Source of the DNA: Aquilaria yunnanensis
Lineage: Eukaryota > Streptophyta > Magnoliopsida > Malvales > Thymelaeaceae
NCBI GenBank assembly: GCA_039654915.1
Contig: JBDJPA010000011.1
Coordinates: 3,844,001 to 3,908,000 of the forward strand
Direction of reading: 5' to 3'
Length of the DNA: 64,000 bases
Shown: positions 11,701 through 22,946 of the stretch, one piece after another
Numbering within the stretch: the first letter of the stretch is position 1
Layout: each line of letters begins with the position of its first letter
Notes under the pieces: generated by a model
What the model was told of the DNA's origin: nothing
What the model saw: only the letters and a program-made list of their open reading frames with translations
Database searches by the model: none
Program-made: the position numbers and the translations under genes

Positions 11701-13758
11701 TGAAACCAAACTTTTACAACCCTTTGGATGTTAAAGTTTGTTAAGAGGGTTCATTTAACCATATTACAATATGTATGACCTCAACTAATATTGGAAGACA
11801 TTTCATTCTAATTTTGTGAATGACTATGAACAAGATATTCTCCACAATTGGAGATACTCAAATTAGAATATTTCTTGTTCATAAAAAATACATAATTCTT
11901 GTTAATGCTTTCCAACTAAGTTGAGATGTGTCCATGGATCGGCTACCTTGATAACCATAAATACACAACTTGAATGTTGTTGATAATTACTTCATACTCA
12001 TGATCAAATCATGAATACATGATCAATCAAGTTAATATTCATGATTTGTCAAAATGTTGAGAATCAATCACAAAAATTGCATCAAATTGCACATTTTGCA
12101 TGATCATTTTGGCATTTGAAGGGTATTGAGTCCTTGGGTTTTAGGCCTATTTCTTGATTGAGATCATCAACCTAACCACCATAATTATAATCACGATAAT
12201 TTTGATGACCAACCTCTTTATGTTCAAGAAATGATGGTAGCAAAATATTTACCATCGGCCTTAACAATTCTCATGCAAAATAGGTTGTATCCAATGCTCC
12301 ATAAGCATTAGATCGTATAAACTCAAAACCTCTTCCAAGAAACATTTTTATGATTGATAGTATGAAGTAAAATTTAAATGATTATATCTAGAGCATAATC
12401 TAGACTTGATGTTTATTGAACCTCAAAAGATTCTAAATAAATTGCCTAAGATACATGCTAATTGAAACATTCTTAAAACATGGCCAATCCTAATTACTTT
12501 GCACATATGCAAAATAAATACATTTGTAATGCCACTTCATAAAAAAGAACTAAGTGAATCACTTATGACACATTAGTACTTTTTCTTAGCCTAAATGTCC
12601 ATCATTAGAATATCACTTTTGATATCCAAGAGAAAAAAAAACTTACTAAAATTTATGAAAAAATTAGTCATTAAGATTGTATGGCCATAATTTAAGAAAC
12701 AATCAATTATTATTATTATCACTGAGATAAACCATCATGTATAAGGAAAATTTACATGTCAAGCAAGATTTGTACAAAGAATTTAATAGGAACACATTCT
12801 CTTAAACTAAGTACATATTATACAACTAATGTGTATTTTTCACTAAAGAGTCGCATTTCATCTTCAAACTTGAATTTTTGTTCACTAGAGACTCAGACGT
12901 TCTTTTGAACAATCATTCTCACAATAAATGTGAGTTTTAACCCATGAATCACCAATTCACAAAGAATTTTGATTCGCCCAAAATGTATATACTACATATA
13001 ATGTAAAGTTTGAAGAGAATGAGAAACTTCGTACAGTAGTCACTAAGCAACCCTTTGCTTAGATTTTTTTGCGATTATAAACCAAACACTTAGTTTTTTT
13101 TTTCTTTTGCCTTTTTTCAAAAACTTTAAACATGATGGATAATAATTCCATTTCACTTAGCACTTCCTAAAACATCTTTGTACATGATGACCTTTTTGTC
13201 ATCATCAAGTTTAAGATCAAAACTTAGTTCATTTATAACTCCACTTATGGAGTTAGCAATCTACAACTTGTAATAGTTAGTACATTTAATAGATGCATGT
13301 ATTATCACAACAAGACAATTTCAAACACAAGTAAAATAAAATAACTTATCCATACCAAAACAAACCAAGAACATGTGCATGCACATGTAATCAAATCTGT
13401 TTTAACAAGTTTTCATTATTTTAGTTTTACTTGTCTTAAATTTCCTTATGACATTTAATAGTCATTATTGACACAAAGCCAATAATATAATTGAACAAAA
13501 CCATATATGCAATCTGACCTACCAGTATGCCCATTTTTTTTTTAAGAACACAAAGTTCAAAAAAATAAAAGATACACAAATTGCATACACACAAGGTCGA
13601 ATACACCAAAATAATATATACGCTTATCAGCATAAGTTTTTCTTAACTTAATATATGTAGCAAGTCTAAACATGTAGTAATCAAAACTAAATCCTAGCAC
13701 AAAAATTAAAGTTAAGGTCCATCATATTGGTATATGCACCTATAGGCTCTGATACCAA
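8748..13758 (-). other. Internal region of the retrotransposon, no coding capacity
   Basis: About 5 kb of AT-rich sequence, with the longest minus-strand open stretch (9876-10109) lacking any known motif. Complement of about 12175-12235 reads as a Gly/Tyr/His-rich peptide in pieces, reminiscent of a gag remnant but not convincing. Confidence 0.7.
13745..13757 (-). other. Primer-binding site (tRNA-Met type)
   Basis: The minus strand reads TGGTATCAGAGCC, one base inside the right LTR (TG at 13759). It matches the 3' end of initiator tRNA-Met as used by plant copia elements. Confidence 0.85.
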
Positions 13759-14644
13759 TGAAGGAAATTTAGTTCACAACTAATGAGGACTTTAATTTCC
13801 ATGATATAAAGTTAATGTGAAAATTAATGCGTACTTGGTTATCATTGAAGAACCGAGTGATAGCCTCATTGATGAAAAATGTCTCTTTGAACGTATTTGC
13901 GGAAGACGTGATTTGTTGTAAATACCCAAGATCAGATATTTAATTAACTTGAAAATAAAAGTAATTAAATATGTTGGTTCACACTCAATACTCAACCATA
14001 ATTCTCTTTGTTGTGATAGAGAAGTGTGTATGGTGAAATATAATATGTAGAGCATCCATAAATTGTGTTCATAACTTCACTTTGCACAATTCTATTGCTC
14101 TCTATTTATAGGAGATGAATTGACACTTATGAAAAGTCATAACCCTTCATAAAAGAGTCACAACTATTAATAAAAGGTTGTACTACTTCGCCAAGAGATG
14201 CTTTTATCCACCCATAACTTCTTCCTTTAAAATAAGGCAATAACTACCCTTAGAAGAGATGTGTTGGTTTAGCCATAGAGTCACAACTCTTCTAAGAGTT
14301 GTGTCTCCTTAAATTAAGGTCATACCACCTTCTAAAGGTTGTTAAATTCGCTTAAAACATGACTCTTCACTAAAAATCATGTTATTTCATTAACCAGGGT
14401 AGTTATAGTGCATAACTACCTCCCCAAGGGTCATATATGTTGGAATAGACATATTTTTTCATTTAAAAGTCATATCCCTTTATAATATGAGTAGTTAAGG
14501 GGTAGTTATTAAATAGTTATCCCATGTGTCAAGGTGTACATGTACGTTAACATATAATGTAACTACACCAAGTAGAAGTAAAACAAGTATATCTTAATGC
14601 GTCTATAGAATTTAGTAATCATTATTGATAATTAAATTCCAACA
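13759..14644 (-). repeat. LTR (5' LTR of the minus-strand element)
   Basis: The 886-bp partner of 7846-8747 starts TGAAGGAAATTTAG and ends TTCCAACA. The promoter-like TATAAATA on the minus strand is the complement of 14103-14110. Several substitutions and short indels separate the LTRs, so the insertion is not recent. Confidence 0.93.
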
Positions 14645-14649
14645 ATAAG
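14645..14649. repeat. Target-site duplication ATAAG, right copy
   Basis: It is identical to 7841-7845 and directly abuts the end of the right LTR. Confidence 0.93.
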
Positions 14650-15250
14650 CACATGACTCAACTATTTTGCTATGATTATGTATCTTTATTTTATATTATA
14701 ATTTTTTGGGTTTAGATGAAAAATAATAGTTCCCAAGGCACTAACAACCAAAGTCAGATTAATTGGGTTTCGATATCATTCTAAAATCATTTTTTTCTTT
14801 TTTTTTTCCCTTAATTTGTTTTAGATGTCTTACTTTTGATTATGGACTATGGAGACACTTAGTGTTTTTATCCAATAATAGAAAAGTGCTAGACTTCTAA
14901 TAATTTTTTTCTTCTTGTTTTTTTCTCTTGTTTTGGATGGTCTTATTTTTCCTTCATTCTACTGCTTTTGAAGTGAATTCGCATAATCTTTGCTTAAGCA
15001 TGGGAAAAGTTTTCATAACTTTGCTTTCAGTTTGTATAATTGGATAAGCAACAACAACTTAAAATTGGGGGCATTTAGGTGAATTTACTATGCAACAGCT
15101 TTTCTAATTGTTTGAATTACCAAACACTTTGAAATTGCTAAAAGCTAACCTCTAACTCTAATTGCTGAAGCTAATTGCTAAAGCTAATATCTAACTTTAA
15201 CCGTTGAAGTTGTTACCAAACAGGCCATTTATGCGCAACTTGCACAAGCT

Positions 15251-15560
15251 TCACCGTTGGTGCGGTGGCTAACACGTGTAGAGGGGGAAGGCACGCTGCA
15301 TTTGAGCCCTACCATAGGCTCATCCCCTCAACCCTTTATTTTTCATTTTTTTTTTTTTTGCTCTTTCTCAGTTTTTTCTTCAGTTTTGTCAGTTTTTCTT
15401 TTATTACGTCACACTTCTTCAATTTTTTATTTTCATTCACTCATATTTTTTTTCCCATATTTTCCTTTTCTTTTTATTTTCTTTTGCAATATTTTCAATT
15501 TTCTTTTTTTTTTGTTACTTAATTTTTATTTTACCCAGACATTTAATTTTTCTTTTCTCT
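15251..15560 (+). repeat. SINE-like head (box A-like) with pyrimidine-rich body
   Basis: TTGGTGCGGTGGCTAACACG (15255-15274) resembles a pol III box A, and GCATTTGAGCCCT (about 15298-15310) a degraded box B. A long T-rich body follows. It aligns with the minus-strand head at about 17663-17706. Open frames here only encode Phe/Ser runs from the T-rich tract and are not genes. Confidence 0.4.
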
Positions 15561-15599
15561 AGATTCATGGTAACTAATCAATAAAATTAGACCAAAGAT

Positions 15600-17110
15600 T
15601 TTTTTTTTTGTTACTTCCTTCATTTGAGATGAATTGCTTTCAATTAGTTGTTTATTTTTTTATTAATAAGTATTTGTTCTTTTACCGGTTAATGCTTGTT
15701 CTTTTAGACCAGCTAGTTGTTCTTTGTTAGTTTTTTATGATATTTAAACAAAACCACACTAAAAAATGTTGAAATTGGCCCTTTCATTTTGTCAATAAAA
15801 AATTGCTAAGAATGGAGCACAAAAATACGCTATTATTGAATTGGAATTTAAGACCCTTTTTTCACCTAGAACCAATAATAGTTAGTCATTAGTTGTTACA
15901 ATTTCTAATTTCTTACTTTGACTACAACTCATTCTTTTGACTTAGGGATTGATTTTTTTTTTATAGGTATGTGTTTATTTTCTTATTTGTTCATGTTTAT
16001 TTTTTAGATGAATTAGTTGTTCTTTTTTTAGCAACTACCTGTATTTTTATTAGAAATGGATTGTTCTTTTAGAGAAATTATTTTTTTTGTTCTCTTATTA
16101 TTAGTTGTTTGTTCTTTTATTTGTAGCTCTTTGTTCGTTTATTAGTATATGTCTATTCTTTTGTCAGTTTATGCTTGTTCCTTTAGTTGAAGTTGATACT
16201 TATTTTTTTATTAGTTTTTATTTGTTCTTTTATCAGTATGTATTTATTTATTTTTATTTGTTTATGTTCATTCTTTAGATGAACTAGTTATTTGTTCATT
16301 TATAAGTAGCTTTTTGTATTTGTAATAGTAACAATTTAGGGCCAATTCATTTTAACTTAAGCCAACTTAATTCAAAACAACTTATTTTTATGTTTATATC
16401 TTTTTTACTTGAAACTAATTTTATTTGAAAGTCAATATTATTTAGGTGAAATAATCCATTGATTGTAAAATTTTTATAATACTATTAATTTTTTATGAAT
16501 TTTTCTTTTTTAAACATTAAAAAAGAAAATTTCATAGAAATTTAATAACATGATAAAAATTTTGTTTCAAGTGGATTATTACACCTATATAATATTGGTT
16601 TTAGGTGAAAAAGATTTAAAATCATTTTAGATTAAGTTGACTTAAGTTAAAACGAATTGGGTGTTATTCTTTTATAAGTTCTAGCTTGTTCTTTTAAAGA
16701 AACTATATTTTGTTCTCTTATTAGTAGTTGGATGTTCTTTTATTAATAGCTCTTTGTTCTCTCATTTCATATTTTTTCTTTTAGATAAATTTGATATTTA
16801 TTTTTTTATTAATAACTCTTTGTTCTTTTATTAGTATGTGCTTGTTATTTTATCAGTTTATATTTGTTCTTTTAGATGAACTAGTTATTCATTTTTTTAT
16901 TAGTTGCTATCTGTATTCTTATCAATAGTAGTTTGTTCTTTTTTTTTTTGGTTTATTCTTTTAGTTCCTACTTAAATAAAGAGAAAAAAGTTTATGTTGT
17001 CTTATTTCAAATTCAATGTAAGAGAATATATGTATCATGAATTCACCTAATACTGAAAAATAAAGAATACAAAATGAAAAATGTAGACAGATGGGAAAAA
17101 AGATCAGAGA
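15600..17110. repeat. Degenerate T-rich phrase repeat
   Basis: Variants of TTGTTCTTTTATTAGTAG recur over 1.4 kb at irregular spacing (for example around 16100, 16150, 16210, 16730, 16820 and 16860). There is no coding content. An inverted pair inside (about 16340-16480 against 16550-16665, GGTGAAATAATCC-type) suggests a small element embedded in it. Confidence 0.55.
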
Positions 17111-17199
17111 AGAAAAGATAGATCAATCATTCTCATCGCAGTATCTAATTGTTCTTTTATTTGTAATTTTTTGCACTTTTGGTTTAGTGAGATGTTGTG

Positions 17200-17706
17200 C
17201 GTTTATTAATTAAAAATTTTGGAAAAAAAAATAAAAAGTACACAACTTTTATTAGAAAAAGTTAATATAAAAAAACAAAAATGAAATAAAACTAAAAAGA
17301 AAATGTTGGCAAAATAACAAACTAAAAAACGGAACAAAAAAACAGAAAAATTTAAATACAAAAAATAAGATGAAAAAATAGAAAAATATTGGAAACAGAA
17401 AAACTGGAAAAAGATGAAAAAGCAAAGGAAAAAAATTGGTAAAGGGGACAAAAAAACGTAAATAAAAAAAAAAAAAAGGGAAAGGGTACAGTAAGATGAA
17501 AAAAAAAAAAGAAAAATAAAAACTGAAGAAAGAAGTAAAAATGAAAAGTAAAACGAAAAATAGAAAGTTGTGAAGAAATGGGAAAAAAAGTCATAAAGAA
17601 ACGAAAAATGAAAAAGCAAGCAAGGGAACACGCAACGCGATTCGAAACCCCCACAGCAAGGTTTTTCATGCAAGCATGCTACCAATGCGCCAAACACGAA
17701 GATTGG
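17200..17706 (-). repeat. SINE-like tRNA-derived head and pyrimidine-rich body, inverted partner
   Basis: On the minus strand, TTGGCGCATTGGTAGCATGC resembles a tRNA box A, and about 45 nt later GGTTTCGAATCGC resembles box B (complement of about 17634-17646). A pyrimidine-rich body then runs to about 17200. The head aligns with 15255-15274 in opposite orientation. The 163-codon open frame (17206-17697 minus) is Phe/Ser low complexity and not a gene. Confidence 0.45.
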
Positions 17707-17759
17707 TCAGAATTTAGCAGAAATAGTATAAGTAGTTTACTTAATCCGGCTTACATGTA

Positions 17760-20041
17760 ACCTGGGCGTATGCAAAGTTTTATCCTTTGTGCAAATAACT
17801 TGTTCATCCCTGAGATTGGAAACCCATATTTAGCCCCCAACCTCTTCTTTTTTTTTTTTTTTTTTAAAAAAACTATCTGATATAATGCTATATTTTGGGG
17901 CAAAGCAAAAAGGCGGTTATTACCGCTTGATTTTAATTTTGCATTATATTTTTCCTAATACTAATATTTTTTTTTTAAAGTTGATACTTTAGTTTTCAAA
18001 TAAACACTTGAATCATACTTTTTATCAAAAAAAAGTAATTTTTATGAAATTTTCCCCTTACTTAGCTTAAAAAAATCAACAAAAAATACTTGTTTTTTTG
18101 AAAAACAGAAAAAAGTCTTGAAAGTGGTTTTAGCTTCTTAAAGTACATAATTTCAATTGGTATATATATTGAGTAAATAATCACTATCACTTATCGTTAA
18201 TCCCTATAACTCACGCCCATCAACTCTTCATATTATAATTTAAACTATTTATAAAGAGTGAGTTTTTGTGATTGCCTTGTAGAATCAATTATAAACAGAA
18301 GGGCCCAAGCACAAACAAGTGTGGGGATTTGGCATTTGGGTCAGCGCACTAAGCCACGAAGCAGAGTGTGGGATATATAAGTGAAGGTAGGTGTGGATCA
18401 GGATTTATGTACTTATGCCATTAAGGTGTCCAGAGCACACCCTCCCATCAAGTCCAATCCAATCCATCAGATGAACGGATTTCATAACCACAGACATATA
18501 TGGAGCCACCATCCATCCATAGACAGCCAGACCGACCAACCCACCAACTTTCGGAGTAGGGACCTGCCGATAATATTCGCCAAAAATGTTTCTACTACTT
18601 CATGTATTGGCTTTAATCTGTCTGATCTGATCAGGTCTAGAATGAATTTGTTTTACAATTCAAATATCAAATGATGTGGTTATGCTTTCTAGGTTGGTTG
18701 GTAAAGGAATGAAAAGAAGTTTATCCACCCAAAAGTCGACAGTGCAAATACTAGTACTAGTACTAGCAGTGTTTATAGTGTGATTTCATGCGGTGTTTAC
18801 TCAAACCCACAATAGCACCACATTGTAAACAATTTCACAATTTGAAAATCGTAATCATACCGTTTTGTATGCATATTAAAAAAAACTATACCGCTTATAT
18901 ATGGTTTGGTTGCAATTTGGTAGTGGTTTTTCATGTCATAAATGTATCATATTAAATTCAAATAAATTAATATAAGTATATAACATAAACCCAATTACCA
19001 TAACAAAGATGAAAATATAATCCAATCTATTAATCAACACATAAGAAATCAATATATCAAATAATAAATTTAGTCAAATTTATCATCATAAATCTAAATA
19101 AGCAATAACTTAACAAATAATATAATTTCAACTATAATCAATAATAAAACAAATCTTTAAAGGAACAAGAGACAACCATAAGATTACATGAGTTTTTGAA
19201 AGGAGCTTGAAAGGAGTTGCTGCTTGTCCCGAGGAAAAAAACGGACTTGTTAGTTTATAATATGGACTACAACACCTTGAAGTTGAATCTGGAAACTAAA
19301 ATTAAAAAAAAAAAGGAATAAAACAATACAATATATCATGTATGAATTGGCTAAAACAAAAGTGAAAAAAAAAAAAAGCATCCTTACCTACAAACAAAAA
19401 AGAGAAAAGCAATAAAAGTATTTCAATTATAAAATTATAAAATAAAAAAGAGCAGTCTTAGTTGTTGAAATTATAAAATAAATTATATTAACAAAATATT
19501 CATAAGTATTTAATATGTGTATATATTAATTTACTAACTACGTATATAGAAATTATCTTACCTGATTTAGCCGGAGTCGGAATTCCACCATCTGACTCCC
19601 TCCCACTCAATTATATTTTGAGTTTCTTTCTCTCTCTCATTCTCTGTTTCTCGTGTCTCTATCTTACCTTAGGTTTGGTTAAGAAAATTAGAAATGGTTG
19701 AGGCAGAGTGGGGCAACAAACGAACGAGGGGCTAGAGTGAATTATAGTGGATTAGACCTCTCATATTGAGATGAAAATATAGAAATATGTGGGTTGGACT
19801 TATGGGTTCAAAGTGATATTCAGTTATGCAAAGACTTATGGGTTTAGAAAAATATGACTTAACCGGATTGATGTGATTTTTACCTGTTATGATATTCAAA
19901 AACTGCAATAATTTCATATACTATTTGATCTTAAGATTTCTAGACCTACACTGTAATCATAATTGCATAAAATTGTATATCATTTAATTTTATGCAGATT
20001 GATATTATTTGGATTTGTAGGTTGTGTGTGTTTATATATAT
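17760..20041. other. AT-rich intergenic sequence, no gene seen
   Basis: It holds homopolymer-rich DNA and a short TACTAG microsatellite (about 18749-18767). A stretch (18770-18950) carries phrases such as ATGCGGTGTTTACTC and ACCGTTTTGTATGC, probably a transposon fragment. The 97-codon frame at 18381-18674 has no recognisable motif. Confidence 0.5.
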
Positions 20042-20665
20042 AGCATGGAGTCAAAAACCACGATATATCACTCATGCGGTACAAATGTTTTCATATTTTA
20101 TTATTGTATTGTGCGGTATACCACGGTATTACTTGGTATTTCACATACCACTCACATTTTGGTCATTTTACTTCAAAATATCATAAATATATAAAACATT
20201 AAAATATAATTAATACACATATCATAAAATAAATATTTATTTTTATTCTTTTGGTTACTTTTCTTAGTTAACATAAAAATTTAATGGTTACTTTGAGCAA
20301 CTTAGAAACTTAATGTGGTATTAGAAAATGTATTATTATTATTAAAGTAATATTTTTTCCCTTATATCAATAAACTAGTTTCTTTTTTAGTATTATTTAT
20401 TTTTCTCTCTATATATAACATTTTGTATGTTTTTGTATTAAAAAAATATCTTCTAACATATATATTTTATTTATATTAGATAAATTATGATGAGAAAAAT
20501 TAGAATACATATAAAATGTGAAAAAAATTATTAAATTTATGTTATCTTAAAATACTATTTTAATATTTATTTATTTATTTTAACAAAAATGGTACTGTAT
20601 ACCATGCAATATATCTTAAAAATTTAAGGTGTGATATATCTAATAGTAACGGTATTTAACACCTT
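20042..20665 (+). repeat. Left arm of the long inverted repeat
   Basis: It matches the reverse complement of 21367-22042. By eye most positions agree, with scattered substitutions and short indels. Confidence 0.8.
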
Positions 20666-21366
20666 AATATATAGTCATCATGCGTTGATCATAATGAACA
20701 AGAATATATGAGTGGCAGATAGGACACTGCGAATGGAGACGGCCAGAACGCAACACCATCACTTCTTTAATTCTGGTCCCAACTTAAATGTTGTATTCTT
20801 CTTTTTTTCCTCTGCCCGCTACTCATTCCATCTCAAGTCGAAAGATTGCGACTTAATTAAATTTCCTTGTTCTTTATGTTTTGTTTTTTTTCTCTTTAGC
20901 ATACAGTATATGTGGCATATATCTTCTCCGGGAGGGTATACATGAATCCATCCACCTCCTATAGAGACTTGAGAGCTGCTTGAGCATAAGATTCCAACCT
21001 TTCCAAACTTAAATCGACCTCAAGCGTAGGGTGCTCCACTAGTTATCGACCTTAGTTTTCAAACTTGTAACTAGCTAGTATTGTTATTAAAGAGTTAGAT
21101 ACACATATGACATACCAGTTACCACCCCTTAAATTTATGTTATTATACTAACACTTATATTAATTAATTGATCTAATGGTATGTATAGAATTTTGATTGT
21201 TTCTATGTAATTCAATTTTTGCCTTGACTCTCCTTTAATAGCTTCCTTCTATGTATAAAAAAAATTATAAATATAAAACTATCATTAATTAAAGAGTTAA
21301 TCACACCTCAAATCTCAAATTCATGATTACCCATATTTAAACGAGCAACAATATATAGGTACACCC

Positions 21367-22042
21367 AAGGTATTAAATACTATTACCACTAAGTATACTG
21401 TACCCCAAATTTTTAAGATATACTGCAGGTATACCGTGCTGCATATTGTTATTGTTTTCGTCAAAAAAATAAATGTTAGAATATTACTTTAAAATGACAT
21501 AAATTCAATAATTTTTTTTTTGGCACATTTTATATGTATTCTAATTTTTCTTATCATTATTTGTCAAATATATATATATGATAGAAGATATTTTTTAATA
21601 CAAAAAACATAAAAAATGTTGTAGATATAGAGAAAAATAAATAATACTCACAAAGAAACTAATTTATTGATATAAGAAAATTAATAATACTTTAATAATA
21701 ACAATACATTTTCTAATACAACATTGAGTTCCTAGGTGGCTCAAAGTAATCATTAAATTTTTATGTTAACTAAGAAAAGTAACAAAAAAAAATAAAAGTG
21801 AATATTTATTTTATAATATGTGTATTAATTATATTTTAATGTTTTATATATTTATGATATTTTGAAGTAAAATGACAAAAAAAAAGAAACCTCACATGTA
21901 TTAATAAAAAATAAAATACAACGATACATACCTCGTGGTATTTGAGGTATACCACGCTATAAAGTAATAAAATGTAAAAATATTTATATAGCATACCGCT
22001 TATCTTCAGTAAGCGATATACCGTGATATTTAACTCTATGGA
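21367..22042 (-). repeat. Right arm of the long inverted repeat
   Basis: It is the inverted partner of 20042-20665 and about 50 bp longer owing to indels. Confidence 0.8.
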
Positions 22043-22499
22043 TACACCTAGTGTTGGGGAAATAGCTTCTAAATAAAATTTTTTTAAAAAAAACAAAGAA
22101 ACAATTCTAATTACCTTCGAAATTGAGTTAAAATTAACCTTATATGAGACGTTATAGCCTCTAGATTGTACATGCTACTGTTAACATCCGAATAGCTGTG
22201 AGTAAGGTTCCAATACCTAGCCTAACCCTAGAATAATTTTTGTTTTTGCCAACTTTCATGATCCCAAAGGACCTAAACTTTTGGATAAGTCCATCGTCAT
22301 CCCTTGCATAGCATATTAGGTGACAGCTACCTCGTTGACCGTAAAACTATGACTGCAAACAAATGCAATAAACAAATACGGTTTAAATAACGCCAACAAA
22401 TGCGCCCTAAAATCCGAGAAGGAGAACTATTCTAATTACATACGCGCAATTGTTAGGATTTCTTTTTTTTTTTTTTTTCCTTTTACGGGGAATTTTTTT

Positions 22500-22940
22500 T
22501 TTACTGGATATAAGAGAGAAAATCAGAAAAAGTTAAGACATAAGCCAAGAGAGCCCCTCAGTGATTCCCAAAAGAAATATTTCTAGACAATCAGGCGGCT
22601 GTTGAGACAGGTGGAACTCCATACTTAAATAGTGCCCCCAAATTAGCTGGAGAATCTGCACAAATATTGTCCTCATGAAGAGTGGCAAATATGAGTAGCT
22701 AAAAGATGCTCCATAAGGTTGACAAAGATCTGCCACAACACCATACGGAAAAGCACTTCTCAATTATCATCTTAACTAAAATTTGAGAGTTAGACTCTAT
22801 CAAACACGCTAACGCATCTAACCAACATAGTAGCTGAAGGCCTACATGAACTGCAATCAACTTCACCAAGAGAAGAGAGGTTGCACGAACACATATTTTT
22901 CTTTTGACAAATAGATGAGATCTTGCATCCATGCACAAAA
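22500..22940 (-). pseudogene. LINE-type RNase H (RVT_3-like) fragment
   Basis: On the minus strand, pieces in more than one frame spell an RNase H domain in order: AVHVGLQLL and ACLIESNSQILVKMI (within 22699-22938), VVADLCQ..G.SFSY (near 22700-22740), then HEDNICADSPANLGALF (near 22628-22680), the last matching the NxxADxLAxxG block. At least one frameshift and several stops interrupt it. This C-terminal domain is common in plant LINE polyproteins. I see no reverse transcriptase next to it. Confidence 0.55.
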
Positions 22941-22946
22941 ATAAAT

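Larger units (their letters stand above)
7846..14644 (-). mobile_element. LTR retrotransposon, non-coding/decayed, probably copia-type
   Basis: The 6.8 kb element has two LTRs (7846-8747, 13759-14644) flanked by the same 5 bp, ATAAG. The primer-binding site lies on the minus strand next to the right LTR (complement of 13745-13757 reads TGGTATCAGAGCC, initiator tRNA-Met type) and the polypurine tract next to the left LTR, which fixes the orientation. The 5.0 kb internal region holds no ORF longer than about 80 codons and I recognised no gag, protease, integrase, reverse transcriptase or RNase H motif in it. It is either an old autonomous element worn beyond recognition or a large non-autonomous derivative (LARD-like) mobilised in trans. 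Copia affiliation rests only on the primer site and tract style. Confidence 0.9.
6510..15226. mobile_element. Possible hAT-like element hosting the nested LTR retrotransposon
   Basis: Left end GGACCTGCTTGGTAAC (6510-6525) and right end GTTACCAAACAGGCC (15212-15226) are near inverted complements of the kind seen at hAT/MITE ends. Removing the 6.8 kb retrotransposon would leave about 1.9 kb. No 8-bp target duplication is visible and no transposase frame was found, so the pairing may be chance. Confidence 0.22.
20042..22042. mobile_element. 2 kb structure with long inverted arms (TIR element or hairpin locus)
   Basis: Left arm 20042-20665 (624 bp) and right arm 21367-22042 (676 bp) are inverted copies along their whole length. 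Landmarks pair in reverse order: CGGTATACCACG (left) with GTATACCACGCT (right), TTGGTTACTTTTCTTAGTTAAC with its complement, and GGTATTTAACACCTT with AAGGTATTAAATAC. The 0.7 kb spacer has no gene. It looks like a non-autonomous long-TIR (MULE/foldback-like) element. A transcript through it would fold into a long hairpin. No target duplication was identified. Confidence 0.8.

Noticed and set aside
13745..13757. A tRNA-Met gene
   Set aside because: Only the 3' complement of tRNA-Met is present, next to an LTR; it is a primer-binding site. The same applies to 48642 and 59669.
15257..15562. 101-codon ORF rich in Phe and Ser
   Set aside because: It is a translation of a T-rich tract with no codon or domain signal.
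17206..17697. 163-codon minus-strand ORF
   Set aside because: Phe/Ser low complexity from the same kind of pyrimidine-rich tract; the DNA is better explained as a repeat body.
17620..17706. A functional tRNA gene
   Set aside because: Box A and box B-like blocks are present but I could not form an acceptor stem or a normal anticodon arm; SINE-like relic preferred.
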